Below are positions 26,301 through 35,792 of a stretch of DNA of 64,000 nt, one piece after another (the first letter of the stretch is position 1; each line of letters starts with the position of its first letter). The position numbers and the translations under genes were made by a program. This DNA is from CAZSSM01 sp964609385 (GTDB taxonomy: Bacteria > Planctomycetota > Planctomycetia > Isosphaerales > Isosphaeraceae), in NCBI GenBank assembly GCA_964609385.1, contig CAZSSM010000011.1, forward strand, positions 1 to 64,000, in the 5' to 3' direction. The notes beneath the pieces are model-generated. The model searched no databases. It was not told where the DNA came from and worked only from the letters and a program-made list of their open reading frames with translations.

Positions 26301-27428
26301 TCAGAGATCCCGAATGTTGTTTTTGAAGTCGACAACGCGATGGTCATGCGCGGCTTCGACAACGGCTTCGCAGAGCGCCAGGGTCTTCAAGTTGTCGAGG
26401 CCCGAGACAGTCGGCTCGTGGCCGTTCTGGATGGCGTGAAAGAGGTCCTCCATCGGGCCGGAGAAGGCATCGGGAAACCAGGCGACTGGCCATCGAGGCG
26501 ATTCCCAAGTCGTGCCGAGGTCGCAGGTCGTGTAATTGATCGTGCTCGGGACGCGCTCGGGCCAACCGGGCCAGCCGATTGTTCCGTAAGCCATACCGTG
26601 CGTGCCTTCGACCCGCCAGCGAATCCCGATCTCCGAAGCGGACCCCTCGCGGCACGGTCCGGCCCAGACGTCATCCCAGGCCGAGGCCCTTGCCCCGCTT
26701 TCATACTCGAAGATGTAGAGGTTGATCCCATCGGTATGGGGAAAGGATGTCCTCGGATCGGGCCGGCTGCTGGCCAGGACGCGGGCAGGATCGCCGAGCC
26801 AGTAACGAAGTGTATCAATGTGGTGAATGCTCATGATGAACGTCGACAGGGACGTCTCAGCGCAGGGCTCGGCCCAGGGCATCCAGTGGGGGATCGCCCG
26901 CATCTCAATGGTCGCCAAGACAACCTCTCCCAAAGCGTCGTCATCTAATAACGCTTTGAGTGCACGGACCGAGTGATCGTACCGCATGTTTTGATTGACC
27001 TGGAGCGTCACGCTGTGTTCTCGACAGAGATCGACCAGCGTACGGGCCTCGTTGAGCGACATCGCCAGGGGCTTCTGAGCCAAGATGCCGCGGAGGCGTT
27101 GCGGTCGGGGATGACTCAGCGAGCGTCGAACGACTTCGAGTTGATCTTGCGGCGGAACGGCGATGTCGAGCACCTCGACATCGGGGTCATCGAGCAGCGC
27201 CTCGACCGAGTCATACACGTTGGGCACGCCCCGGAGTCTAGCCACTTCGGCAGCGCTTTGACCGGACTTCGAAGTGATTCCGACAACGCGGAATCCGGCG
27301 TCGGCGTATGCCGTCAGATGGCAATCACGCACGATGAAGCCGGCGCCTACGACGCCGATGCCCAAGTCACGACGTGCGGCCCGCACGGGTTGGATTCGTA
27401 ACTGCTCGAGCGTGTACGGCGTGGCCAT
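26301..27428 (-). CDS. Gfo/Idh/MocA-family NAD(P)-dependent oxidoreductase
   Basis: The 375-residue protein has an N-terminal Rossmann fold (GIGVVGAGFIVRDCHLTAYADAGFRVVGI). The conserved active-site segment reads AQKPLAMS, with Gln replacing the usual Glu of EKP. The C-terminal alpha/beta domain includes FIMSIHHIDTLRYWLGDP, with HxxD typical for the catalytic His/Asp region. Members oxidise or epimerise sugars and inositols. The ATG at 27428 is chosen because GGGAG lies seven bases upstream; ten more codons are open. There is no twin-arginine signal, so it is cytoplasmic. It lies upstream of the TIM-barrel isomerase gene on the same strand, supporting a joint catabolic step. Confidence 0.92.
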   Translation of the reverse strand: MATPYTLEQLRIQPVRAARRDLGIGVVGAGFIVRDCHLTAYADAGFRVVGITSKSGQSAAEVARLRGVPNVYDSVEALLDDPDVEVLDIAVPPQDQLEVVRRSLSHPRPQRLRGILAQKPLAMSLNEARTLVDLCREHSVTLQVNQNMRYDHSVRALKALLDDDALGEVVLATIEMRAIPHWMPWAEPCAETSLSTFIMSIHHIDTLRYWLGDPARVLASSRPDPRTSFPHTDGINLYIFEYESGARASAWDDVWAGPCREGSASEIGIRWRVEGTHGMAYGTIGWPGWPERVPSTINYTTCDLGTTWESPRWPVAWFPDAFSGPMEDLFHAIQNGHEPTVSGLDNLKTLALCEAVVEAAHDHRVVDFKNNIRDL

Positions 27429-27700
27429 CGAAGCACTCCCGTTCGATCTCGCTCGCAACGCGATGCATCCAGGTTGATCGAGGGACCGACCGATTCCAGA
27501 TGGAAATCCATCCTACCGCGCCCACCAGTAACCGACCACGCTCCAAAACGCTGACTCCCGAAGAGATCGGAACTGAATCCCCGGCAAGATTCTCTCACGA
27601 GCGGCGAACCTTCTATTGGACGTCGCGTCCAGCGACGCTTCTCACGATCACACCAATGCACTCCCGCTTCCTGGGATACAATCGCATCGAGGACCGCACG

Positions 27701-29437
27701 ATGACTCGGCTTGGAACCGCTTCCCGCCTCTTCGCGTCCGTCTTGCTCTGGACGATCGCTCTGTCCGCCTCAGCTCAAGAGAAGGTCGACGAAGTCGTCG
27801 GCGATTGGACGAGTCTCCTCAAAGTGAACGACCAACGAACGCTCGAACTGGTCTTCCATATCAAATCGAGTGACAACGGGCTTATCGCCACGATGGACAG
27901 TCCCGATGAGGGTATCCGGGGGATCCCCTTCAATGAGGTCGAATGGGACGACGGGCGATTGCTTTTGGTCGCCTCGAGGATCGGAGCACGTTACGAAGGA
28001 ACATTCGTCGATCAGAACTCTCGTATTGAGGGCACCTGGAGCCAGGCACAGCAGTCGTATCCGCTTGATCTCGAGCGGAGTGCCTCCGAAGTGATCGACG
28101 AGCGTCCTGAACAAGTCTGGGAAGGGGCGATCCAGATCAGCGATGCGCTCCAGATTCGGGTTTTGGTCCGGGTCCAACCGGCTACGGAGGGTCTGGCAGC
28201 CTCGGCGACGCTCGATGTCCCCGACCAAGGTGCTCGGGGCCTGAAGATTCAGGAATTCAAACTCGCTGAAGACGCGTTCTCGGGAAGCCTGACGGGAATC
28301 AACACCAAGATTTCTGGCACATTCAACGACGATCGAACGGGTTGGGATGGGACCTGGACCCAAAACGGGAGGACGTTTCCTCTGACCCTGGAGCGCGTTG
28401 AGTCCGAGACCCCTACTCGACGACCCCAAACGCCCAAGCCTCCGTTTCCCTACGATATCGAGGAGGTCAGCTACCGGAACGACGATGCTGATATCACAAT
28501 CGCCGGTACCTTGACACTACCCAAGCCTCGAACGGCTCGCGTCCCCGCGGCACTTTTGGTGACCGGCTCGGGGCCGCAGGACCGCGACGAGACTCTCTTC
28601 AATCACAAGATCTTCTGGGTCATCGCCGATGCTTTGACTCGACGAGGGATCGCCGTCCTTCGAGTCGATGATCGAGGGGTCGGAGGAACTGGGGGTGACC
28701 CATCGAGCGCGACAAGTTTCGATTATGTAGATGACGCTCTAGCTGGGATCACCTACCTCAAAGGTCGACCCGAGGTCGATCCTGGGGCGATTGGCCTCAT
28801 TGGCCACAGCGAAGGCGGTCTCATCGGCCCAATCGCCGCAGCACGTTCCGAAGACATCGGTTACCTCGTCCTGCTGGCTGGGCCCGGGATCCCCGGTGAT
28901 CAAACCATTCGGTTGCAAACGCGGAAGGGAATGTCGGTCACCGCGATGGATCCGGAAAATGTGGAGGACATTGGTCGGGCCATCGACCGCGCGATCGAGT
29001 TGACCATGCAGGGCGAGTCGACCCAAGAGATCGTCGAGCAACTCAAATCGATGGAGCTTGACGAGGGTATCCAATCCCTGATCTCTGGCCTGGCCGAACA
29101 GTTCGATACGCCCTGGTTCAAGACTTTCTTGAAGCTCGATCCTCGAGACTATCTGACCCAGGTCCGTTGCCCGGTCTTGGCGATCAACGGGGCCAAAGAT
29201 GTGCAAGTCCTGCCCGAGGAGAATATCGAAGAGATCGCCAAGGCACTCGCGATCGCGCCAACTGAAGATGTCACGACTCGGATCTTGCCCGGACTCAATC
29301 ATCTCTTTCAGAACTGCGAGACCGGATCGGCGATCGAATACGGTCAGATTGAGGAGACGTTTGCCCCAGACGTCCTCGACTTAATGGCCGAGTGGATCAA
29401 TCAGAGGTTTGGTGTCGACGGCTCAAAAAAGCGTTGA
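27701..29437 (+). CDS. Secreted alpha/beta hydrolase with two N-terminal beta domains
   Basis: The 578-residue protein has a signal peptide (about 1-25, ending SASAQ). Two repeats of a beta-rich domain lie at about 28-125 and 138-232; both end G-T-W-x-Q followed by a P-L-x-L-E-R motif (GTWSQAQQSYPLDLER, GTWTQNGRTFPLTLER). An alpha/beta hydrolase domain follows from about 255. The nucleophile is in GHSEGG (S370), a candidate acid in NGAKDVQV and the His in PGLNHLFQ. The N-terminal domains resemble the small secreted protein at 16734. GAGGA lies seven bases before the ATG at 27701. It is an esterase or peptidase of unknown substrate; the fold is certain, the role is not. Confidence 0.87.
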   Translation: MTRLGTASRLFASVLLWTIALSASAQEKVDEVVGDWTSLLKVNDQRTLELVFHIKSSDNGLIATMDSPDEGIRGIPFNEVEWDDGRLLLVASRIGARYEGTFVDQNSRIEGTWSQAQQSYPLDLERSASEVIDERPEQVWEGAIQISDALQIRVLVRVQPATEGLAASATLDVPDQGARGLKIQEFKLAEDAFSGSLTGINTKISGTFNDDRTGWDGTWTQNGRTFPLTLERVESETPTRRPQTPKPPFPYDIEEVSYRNDDADITIAGTLTLPKPRTARVPAALLVTGSGPQDRDETLFNHKIFWVIADALTRRGIAVLRVDDRGVGGTGGDPSSATSFDYVDDALAGITYLKGRPEVDPGAIGLIGHSEGGLIGPIAAARSEDIGYLVLLAGPGIPGDQTIRLQTRKGMSVTAMDPENVEDIGRAIDRAIELTMQGESTQEIVEQLKSMELDEGIQSLISGLAEQFDTPWFKTFLKLDPRDYLTQVRCPVLAINGAKDVQVLPEENIEEIAKALAIAPTEDVTTRILPGLNHLFQNCETGSAIEYGQIEETFAPDVLDLMAEWINQRFGVDGSKKR

Positions 29438-29495
29438 TTGCAAATCATGCCGGGTGCTCAGGCTCGGTAACTCGTGACCCCTGTCTGATCCCGTC

Positions 29496-29518
29496 CCGGG
29501 GCGGGATTCTCGCCCCGG
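29496..29518. terminator. GC-rich hairpin between convergent genes
   Basis: CCGGGGCG and CGCCCCGG (29496-29503, 29511-29518) form a perfect 8-bp stem with a 7-nt loop. It sits directly between the hydrolase stop (29437) and the phosphodiesterase stop codon at 29519. There is no long U run; the position supports a terminator for the plus-strand gene. Confidence 0.55.
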
Positions 29519-30043
29519 TTAGGTCGTCACGAGTTCAACGATTCGCGCTTCGAGCCGACCGCCCTCGATGGTCATTTGAGCCAAACTGATCGGCAAATCG
29601 AAGCGTCGAGGGCCCGCGCTACCGGGATTAATGTGCAGGACTGAACCTCGAAGTTCGATGAGCGGCTGGTGCGTGTGGCCGGTGATGACCGCGTCGATGC
29701 CGGCTGATTCGGGGTCGAGGTCAATTTCCTCCTTGATGTGGATCAGATAAAGGGTTTTCCCTCCGACCGCGACGGCCTCCGTCATTGGAAGATCACAGAC
29801 ACCCGGTCCGTGGTCGACATTTCCACGAACAGCGTGGACCGGCGCGATCTTCTTGAGCTGATCCAGGATGGTCGAGCGCCCCACATCCCCAGCATGAAGA
29901 ATCAGATCCGAGTCGTTCAGAGCCGACAACGCCTCGGGCCGGAGCAGGCCGTGCGTGTCCGAAATCAAGCCGATCCGGATCACTCCACGCGATTCATCAC
30001 CCTGATCGTCGGAAGACTCGGGATGGGGATGTTGCTTGGTCAT
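29519..30043 (-). CDS. YfcE/MJ0936-type metallophosphoesterase
   Basis: The 174-residue protein has all metallophosphoesterase blocks. These are D-x-H in LISDTHGLL (about 26-34), GD in LILHAGDVG, GN-x-D in AVRGNVDHGPG, the single His in LYLIHIKEE and the closing G-H-T-H (VITGHTHQP). An N-terminal tail of about 20 acidic residues precedes the domain. Family members are manganese-dependent phosphodiesterases of about 160-185 residues. The usual THGH block is changed to IHIK but retains its first His, the ligand. The biological substrate is unknown. It is followed on the same strand by nothing closer than the convergent hydrolase. Confidence 0.9.
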   Translation of the reverse strand: MTKQHPHPESSDDQGDESRGVIRIGLISDTHGLLRPEALSALNDSDLILHAGDVGRSTILDQLKKIAPVHAVRGNVDHGPGVCDLPMTEAVAVGGKTLYLIHIKEEIDLDPESAGIDAVITGHTHQPLIELRGSVLHINPGSAGPRRFDLPISLAQMTIEGGRLEARIVELVTT

Positions 30044-30127
30044 GGCTCGGTCCTCGCAATCATAGTCACCGAAGAGGGCGTTCCCCCGATGGAGGCGGTC
30101 TGCTTCTCTAGCAAGCTTGGCGATCGA

Positions 30128-30679
30128 TCAGCAGATAATCGGTGGAGAGCTGCCAGGCAGATCTCGGTTTTCCTCTTCGACGCGTTCCCATTCCTCGCGG
30201 ACTCTTGAGAGGCCGAAAGCGTAGAGTTCGAACTCGGTGCTGAGCTGGCGAAGGACCACCGCCTGATCGCTTTGAAAGGTGCTAGCCAGATAGTACGAAC
30301 GCTTGCCCTGCGACTGCAATCCAACCCAAGGGTCGACCTGTCGCTTCTTCTGGAGATACGGGACCGCTTCGGGGAAAACACCAGTCCAGAACAACGTCAC
30401 GTCGCCGACGTGCTGGTGCACGGTCCGCTGCCGGTCTTCGTCCTCATCTTCTTGGGCCTGATCGAGGATCGCGACGAGGTCGGTCATTGGTCGGCCCTGC
30501 ACGTCCCGCAAGGCAGTGAGGTTGGAACTGTGACTGAACCGGACCAACAGGTCGGCCAAGTAGCCGAGCAGGTCGGGATCCGCGATTCCTAATTCGGTCT
30601 GAAAGGTGAACTCAGTCAGCCCACGAAAGAAGCGATTGAGTGGATGAGACGTTGGGATGTCGCGAGAATAGGAGTCCAT
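30128..30679 (-). CDS. Uncharacterised conserved-looking cytoplasmic protein
   Basis: The 183-residue protein is rich in helices, with blocks such as NRFFRGLTEFTFQTELGIADPDLLGYLADLLVRFSHSSNL and KKRQVDPWVGLQSQGKRSYYLASTF. It contains no signal peptide or membrane span. The ATG at 30679 is chosen because GAGGAG lies ten bases upstream; the frame is open to 31312 but that part lacks protein-like composition. It lies upstream of the phosphodiesterase gene (84 bp) on the same strand and may share a transcript with it. I do not recognise the family. The Tyr/Arg-rich middle part might bind nucleic acid, but this is a guess. Confidence 0.75.
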   Translation of the reverse strand: MDSYSRDIPTSHPLNRFFRGLTEFTFQTELGIADPDLLGYLADLLVRFSHSSNLTALRDVQGRPMTDLVAILDQAQEDEDEDRQRTVHQHVGDVTLFWTGVFPEAVPYLQKKRQVDPWVGLQSQGKRSYYLASTFQSDQAVVLRQLSTEFELYAFGLSRVREEWERVEEENRDLPGSSPPIIC

Positions 30680-31301
30680 GAGGTGTGTTCTCCTCACGAA
30701 GAAACTCGGCCGACCTCGGTCGCCGAACATGGCTGCCGTTCGAAACGCCAACCGGGACCGATTACGCGGGTTATCCGGTGGGCTAAACTGTTGGTTGCTT
30801 TGCGGTCGGGCGGATAGGCAACCCTCGACTGGGCCGATCCGTGACGACACAACCGTGCAGATCGATTTCCAACTCATTCCTCCGATAAGCCATCCGAGGG
30901 ATCTGGGCAAGGTTGACAGGAGCGAAACTGAAATTCGACCAGGCACATTGGCGAAGACTGGATCCGCTTCGCCTTTAACGTAGGTTCCCGTAGAATAATG
31001 GAGTGTGATGAAGCCGCTGGGGAGGGCTGATCTTGCCGGGTTGTGTCGACGTTGGCAACATAGAGCATGAAGAAATTGAGGAGACACACCAGGCGCGCGA
31101 GTGCCAATTCCGGCCCAGTCACACGAGGCACGACGCGGCTTCGATGTCGATGGTAAACCGCGACACGTCGCCCGAACGTAGCGACTGTGACACCGTCCCC
31201 AGGTCACTGGGACCTCAAGTTGGGGTTGAATTGGATCGCGCCGGGACCGGACGTCTCGGCATCGAAACGTCCGCGAGCCATTGATGGGAGTTTGACTGGA
31301 C
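30680..31301. other. Long divergent intergenic region without genes
   Basis: These 622 bp separate two outward-facing genes. Open frames here are Arg/Pro/Ser-rich and random in appearance on both strands. The stretch TAGAATAATGG near 30991 is -10-like but has no good -35 partner. I see no RNA gene or repeat. Confidence 0.45.
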
Positions 31302-32723
31302 TTGCGCATCACATTTCAGGGGGCAACCCGGCAGGTGACGGGGAGTGCCCACCTGCTCGAGATTGGACCTCACCGGATCCTTCTGGACTGCGGTCTGTTC
31401 GATTCCGATCGTATGGGTCCGGACAGCCCGAATCGCCATTTCGACTTCGATCCGACGACCCTCGACGCGGTCATCGTCTCGCATGCCCACAACGACCACA
31501 TCGGCCGGCTCCCCTTGTTGGTCCGTCGTGGATATCGTGGGCCGATCTACATGACGCCGCCGACGGCCGACATCACGGGAATCATGCTTCGCGATAGTGC
31601 GAGGATTCAGCGCGAGGATGCCCGTCAGCTCGCCCAGCGTCACGATGCGACCGGAGCAAACGGCTCGACCTCGACCTCCGGACTCGAGACCTCCGCCTCA
31701 CCGTTGTTCGACCTGATGGACGTCGAGTGGGTCATCGAGAGCCTGCATCGACTCCGTTACAATTCACCGATCGAGATCCTCGATGGGATCGAACTGACCC
31801 TCCATAACGCTGGCCACATTCTAGGCTCGGCAATGATCCAGCTTGATTTCCGCGAAGAGGGTCGTCGACGACGCTTCCTCTTCACCGGAGACCTTGGCCG
31901 GCTTGGTATGGGGCTGCTTCCCGACCCTTCAGCAATCTCCGATGTCGATATCCTCGTCTCCGAGTCGACCTACGGGAACCGCGAACTCGACAGCTACCAG
32001 ACATTGATCCGCCAACTCCATGCAATCACGCTCCGAGCCATTCGAAACCAGAGCAAGATCGTCATCCCGGCCTTTAGCCTGGGGCGGACGCAGCGGATGA
32101 TCTACTGCTTCAAGGAACTCTTCACCCGCCATAAAGTCAAAGAGATCCCACTTTATGTCGATAGCCCACTCTCGCTTCGCCTGACCGAAGTCCATCGCGA
32201 TCACCCGGACTACTACACGGATGATGCCAAGCGGCTGATGGATAATGATCCGGACTACTTCTGGCCCAACTTCGTGGAGTTCACCGCCAGTAACGGCGAC
32301 TCACGGCGGCTCAATTATCGACCTGGTCCTTGCGTGATCGTGGCCAGTTCGGGGATGTGCGAGGCTGGTCGGGTTCGGCACCACCTACGCCACGTGGTCG
32401 AGGATGAGAAGAACGCTGTGGTGATCGTCAGCTACCAAGCCGAAGGGACCCTGGGTCGGAAAATCGCTGATGGCAATGAGCAGATCCCGATCATGGACAA
32501 TTGGTACGATTTAAATTGTGCGGTTTACGTGCTCGATGGCTTCTCTGGCCATGCCGATCGGGCTGACTTGGCGACTTGGTATGCTCAAACCGGAGGCGAT
32601 ATCGAACACGCCTTCCTAGTTCATGGAGAGCCGGAAGGGATGGACAGCCTTCTCCCTGTGCTTCAGCCCCACGTGAAGAACCGTGTCATCATTCCCGAAC
32701 GGTTGAATAGTTTCGAGGTTTGA
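31302..32723 (+). CDS. Metallo-beta-lactamase/beta-CASP ribonuclease-like protein
   Basis: The 473-residue protein has the metallo-beta-lactamase site H61-x-H63-x-D65-H66 (SHAHNDHIG), then a His in HNAGHILGS and an Asp in FTGDLGR. The complete beta-CASP insertion follows: SESTYGNRE, the Asp of VDSPLS, the His of SSGMCEAGRVRHHL and the closing His of GFSGHADRADL. All catalytic residues are kept, so it is probably an active RNA nuclease of the YSH1/CPSF73-like bacterial group. The start is TTG at 31302, with GGGAG eleven bases upstream; the sequence after it begins with MRITFQGATRQVTGS, as in the family. Its RNA targets are unknown. Confidence 0.92.
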   Translation: MRITFQGATRQVTGSAHLLEIGPHRILLDCGLFDSDRMGPDSPNRHFDFDPTTLDAVIVSHAHNDHIGRLPLLVRRGYRGPIYMTPPTADITGIMLRDSARIQREDARQLAQRHDATGANGSTSTSGLETSASPLFDLMDVEWVIESLHRLRYNSPIEILDGIELTLHNAGHILGSAMIQLDFREEGRRRRFLFTGDLGRLGMGLLPDPSAISDVDILVSESTYGNRELDSYQTLIRQLHAITLRAIRNQSKIVIPAFSLGRTQRMIYCFKELFTRHKVKEIPLYVDSPLSLRLTEVHRDHPDYYTDDAKRLMDNDPDYFWPNFVEFTASNGDSRRLNYRPGPCVIVASSGMCEAGRVRHHLRHVVEDEKNAVVIVSYQAEGTLGRKIADGNEQIPIMDNWYDLNCAVYVLDGFSGHADRADLATWYAQTGGDIEHAFLVHGEPEGMDSLLPVLQPHVKNRVIIPERLNSFEV

Positions 32724-32809
32724 TCGGCTTTCAGCTCGGCAGTGGCCTCAAGCTCTAGGTTCTGCGGTTCGCAAGGAAGGGATTCCGAAACGTTTTTTTA
32801 TCTCCAGGT

Positions 32810-33670
32810 TCACGTTCCGACTCTCGTCGAAGCCGTCTCGCTCGCTGAGGATACGCCGGAGCGTGCCTCGGAGAGTTCGTTGACGAACGCCTCGATCTCA
32901 TCGAGCACCTCGTCGCGACGTCGACTGGCAATCGCACCGAGTCGGCGGACGATCGCGCTGCCGACAATGAAACCGTCCGCCACTGGAGCCAGTCGGCGGA
33001 TCGCTTCAGGTCCACTGATTCCGAAACCGATACAGATCGGCAAATCGGTCTGATGACGGAGCCAGCCGACATTCTCATTGAGGTCCGGCGGCAACTCTTT
33101 ACGCTCACCAGTTAAGCCAACGACCGAGACATAGTAGAGGAAGCCGGTCGTGGTCTTCGCGATTTCCACAGCGCGGTCGCGAGGGGTCGTCGGGGTGACC
33201 AACTGAATCAATCGAAGGTTACGAGCGGTCGTCTGATCGGCCAGGTCACGCGATTCCTCGACGGGGAGGTCGGGTACGATCAAGCCATCGATCCCAACCC
33301 GAACTGCCTGGTCGAGATAGGCCTCAATGCCCACTCGGTGCACGATAGCGAATGAGACCATCGTGACCATGGGCGTCGAGGCCACCTGTGGCTCGTCGTG
33401 TTCACGGAGCCGTCCCACCATGGAGAAGATTTGTTCGGTCGTAATCCGATTGCGAAGCGCACGGTCGTAACTGGCGGAGATCACAGGACCATCAGCGATC
33501 GGATCAGAGTATGGAATTCCCAACTCGATCAGATCAGCCCCCGACGCAACGAGCCGGGGGATCAGATCCTCAGTGGTCTTCAGGTCGGGGTCGCCTGCGG
33601 TTAAGAAAGGCATCAGGGCACGTCGACCCTGGTTACGGTCCCGATCGAAGAGGGCGTCGATGCGGTTCAT
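32810..33670 (-). CDS. trpA: Tryptophan synthase alpha chain
   Basis: TrpA cleaves indole-3-glycerol phosphate to indole and glyceraldehyde-3-phosphate; indole is channelled to TrpB. The 286-residue protein has catalytic E49 and D60 (LIELGIPYSDPIADGP) at the same numbers as in E. coli. It also has the phosphate-binding segments VGFGISGPEA (near FGISGPEAIRRL) and GFIVGSAIVR. It lies 152 bp downstream of trpB on the same strand. The gap is larger than usual in trpBA pairs but holds no gene. No other trp genes are in the window. A T-rich run (about 32794-32800) lies past its stop. Confidence 0.97.
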   Translation of the reverse strand: MNRIDALFDRDRNQGRRALMPFLTAGDPDLKTTEDLIPRLVASGADLIELGIPYSDPIADGPVISASYDRALRNRITTEQIFSMVGRLREHDEPQVASTPMVTMVSFAIVHRVGIEAYLDQAVRVGIDGLIVPDLPVEESRDLADQTTARNLRLIQLVTPTTPRDRAVEIAKTTTGFLYYVSVVGLTGERKELPPDLNENVGWLRHQTDLPICIGFGISGPEAIRRLAPVADGFIVGSAIVRRLGAIASRRRDEVLDEIEAFVNELSEARSGVSSASETASTRVGT

Positions 33671-33822
33671 CTCGGATCACTTTCCAGAGCGTCGTAGGCT
33701 GTCCCGGTGATCGGGGCTACGAGACCCCGGAAGTCGAAACACGGTGGGTGCGATCACGGACAGAGCGAGACCTGATTCAGGAGCTTGTCCCCTCCGTGAT
33801 GACCAGAGTCGGATCATTGCGA

Positions 33823-35049
33823 TCAGGTGATCGGCTCACCTCGAAGCCGAGCGACCTCGTACGCGTCTTTGTCTCCGCGTCCCGAGAGACAAATGACGAC
33901 CGACTTACCCGGTCCGAGCCGTTGTGCTTCTCGGACGGCCTGAGCCAAGGCGTGACTGGTCTCCAAGGCGGCCAAAATTCCCTCGCAGCGTGCGGTGGTC
34001 TGATAGGCCTCCATCGCCTCGGTATCGGTGATCGCCTCGTAACGGACCCGACCAATCTCTTTCCAGTAGCTGTGCTCGGGTCCGACGCCGGGATAGTCCA
34101 GGCCGGCAGAGATCGAGTGGACGTCACTTGTTTGACCTTCAGTATCTTGAAGCACGTAGCTAAGACTGCCATGAAGCACGCCAGGCCGCCCTTGAGTCAG
34201 GCTGGAAGCGTGGTCTCCCAGACGCCCGCTTAGGCCACCCGCCTCCGCGCCGACTAACTCGACCTCCGTGTCATTTAGAAACGCGAAGAAGATGCCTGCG
34301 GCGTTGGAACCCCCACCCACGCAGGCAACAACCGCCTCAGGCAGCTCGCCGATCTGGTCCAAGCACTGCTGACGACATTCACGACCGATGACCGACTGGA
34401 AATCGCGAACGATTTTCGGGAACGGGTGCGGTCCAACGACACTGCCAATGCTGTAGTGGGTCGTCTTCGAAGATCCCATCCAATCGCGCATAGCCTCGTT
34501 GGTCGCATCGCGGAGCGTACGCGACCCGGTCGTCACCGTAACCAGCTCGGCGCCCATCGTCTTCATGTTGAAGACATTCAGGCGTTGACGACGGATATCT
34601 TCCTCGCCCATATAGATCGTGCACGGGACACCGAAGCGGGCACAGGCGGTCGCGGTCGCCACACCATGCTGGCCCGCACCGGTCTCGGCGATGATCCGCG
34701 ACTTACTCATCCGGATCGCCAGCATCGCCTGGCCCAACGCATTGTTGATCTTGTGTGCGCCCGTATGGTTCAAATCTTCCCGCTTGAAGTAGATCGAAGC
34801 CCCACCGACTTCGCTTGTCAACCGCTCCGCCAAGTACAGCGGTGTGGGCCGTCCGACATAGTGACCCAGGTAGCCATCAAGCTCCGTCCAGAAGTTCGGA
34901 TCCTGCTGGGCCGCCCGATATTCCCGATCCAACTGATCGAGGGCATGAATTAAGGTTTCAGGAACGAAGCGACCGCCGAAGGTACCAAACCGACCCAGCG
35001 AATCGGGCAACTGAGTGATTGAAGTCAGATCGGGTGAAGCCGTGGACAT
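33823..35049 (-). CDS. trpB: Tryptophan synthase beta chain
   Basis: TrpB joins indole and serine to form tryptophan using pyridoxal phosphate. The 408-residue protein has PLP-binding K100 in NHTGAHKINNALGQ, the phosphate loop VGGGSNAAGIFF, and typical GRFVPETL and RPTPLYLAERL segments. Its length matches TrpB1-type enzymes (about 400). The ATG at 35049 is chosen because GGAAGAG precedes it; the frame is open to 35214 but that part does not look like TrpB. A minus-strand gene of unknown function ends 162 bp upstream. Together with trpA it forms the alpha2-beta2 synthase. Confidence 0.97.
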   Translation of the reverse strand: MSTASPDLTSITQLPDSLGRFGTFGGRFVPETLIHALDQLDREYRAAQQDPNFWTELDGYLGHYVGRPTPLYLAERLTSEVGGASIYFKREDLNHTGAHKINNALGQAMLAIRMSKSRIIAETGAGQHGVATATACARFGVPCTIYMGEEDIRRQRLNVFNMKTMGAELVTVTTGSRTLRDATNEAMRDWMGSSKTTHYSIGSVVGPHPFPKIVRDFQSVIGRECRQQCLDQIGELPEAVVACVGGGSNAAGIFFAFLNDTEVELVGAEAGGLSGRLGDHASSLTQGRPGVLHGSLSYVLQDTEGQTSDVHSISAGLDYPGVGPEHSYWKEIGRVRYEAITDTEAMEAYQTTARCEGILAALETSHALAQAVREAQRLGPGKSVVICLSGRGDKDAYEVARLRGEPIT

Positions 35050-35210
35050 AATCGTCTCTTCCAGACAGGTCCATCTCGGTTCGGGTGGGCGTGCCGAACG
35101 ACAGATTCTAGTCTGGCAAGCTGATAACGAGGCGGTCAAGGTCACCAGGAATGACCCTGAATGGCCGTGAACAAGAAACCGGAGCGATTCAACGAATCGT
35201 GGTGTTCGGA

Positions 35211-35792
35211 TCAATGGGACTTTGCGTTGCCTTTCGCCTTGGACTTCGATTTCGCTGCAGGACGGCTGCGGGATTGTGGTTTGGACGTACCGCTCGGGTC
35301 GATCGTTCCAGCGATCGCCGGACCTGACGCGTGACCCAAAGTCAGATCATCTTCCTCGTCATCACCGGTGTAGAAGGCGAAGAACTGCTGACCAGCGAAG
35401 TAGTCGGCCATCGCACGGCGGACAGAACGAAGCTGTTCTTGAAACTTGACGTATTGGCGAATCAACCGACGACGAGCTTCCGGGGCCATCTTGGCCAAGT
35501 CATAGTAATAGCGTCGCCCTGTTTCCGGATCGCGGAAGCTCCAGAGCCGTTTGACTTTGAGCCCGCTTTCTTCGTCCTCGTACATCAGAAGTCGAGCATA
35601 CTGCCGAGCCTTCATGCGCTTCGCGTAGGCAACCAATTCGTCACGCGACTCAAATCCCTGGTGCTTGTCGATCCATGCCGTGATCTGGTCCGTGGTCAAG
35701 CGAGGGCCTGATTCAATACAGAGTTCCTTGAGACTGGCCACGACCTCAGCCGGACCCATCTGAGGAAGATATCCCTGGACGTATGCGGGCAT
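35211..35792 (-). CDS. Uncharacterised protein with basic Lys/Ser C-terminal tail
   Basis: The 193-residue protein has a helical N-terminal half (MGPAEVVASLKELCIESGPRLTTDQITAWIDKHQGFESRDELVAYAKRMKARQYARLLMYEDEESGLKVKRLWSF). A motif like RDPETGRRYYYDLAKM follows, then a helix rich in Arg (RRRLIRQYVKFQEQLRSVRRAM). The last 35 residues are low complexity (SRPAAKSKSKAKGNAKSH), a nucleic-acid-binding type of tail. No family was recognised. It lies upstream of trpB on the same strand, with no sign of a shared role. The tail suggests binding to RNA or DNA (inference). Confidence 0.75.
   Translation of the reverse strand: MPAYVQGYLPQMGPAEVVASLKELCIESGPRLTTDQITAWIDKHQGFESRDELVAYAKRMKARQYARLLMYEDEESGLKVKRLWSFRDPETGRRYYYDLAKMAPEARRRLIRQYVKFQEQLRSVRRAMADYFAGQQFFAFYTGDDEEDDLTLGHASGPAIAGTIDPSGTSKPQSRSRPAAKSKSKAKGNAKSH

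Noticed and set aside
29519..30043. Loss of a metal ligand in the phosphodiesterase because THGH reads IHIK
   Set aside because: The ligand is the first His of that block, which is kept; the other blocks are intact.
30678..30983. Plus-strand frame of 101 codons in the divergent gap
   Set aside because: Its composition is random, and its start overlaps the ribosome site of the minus-strand gene.
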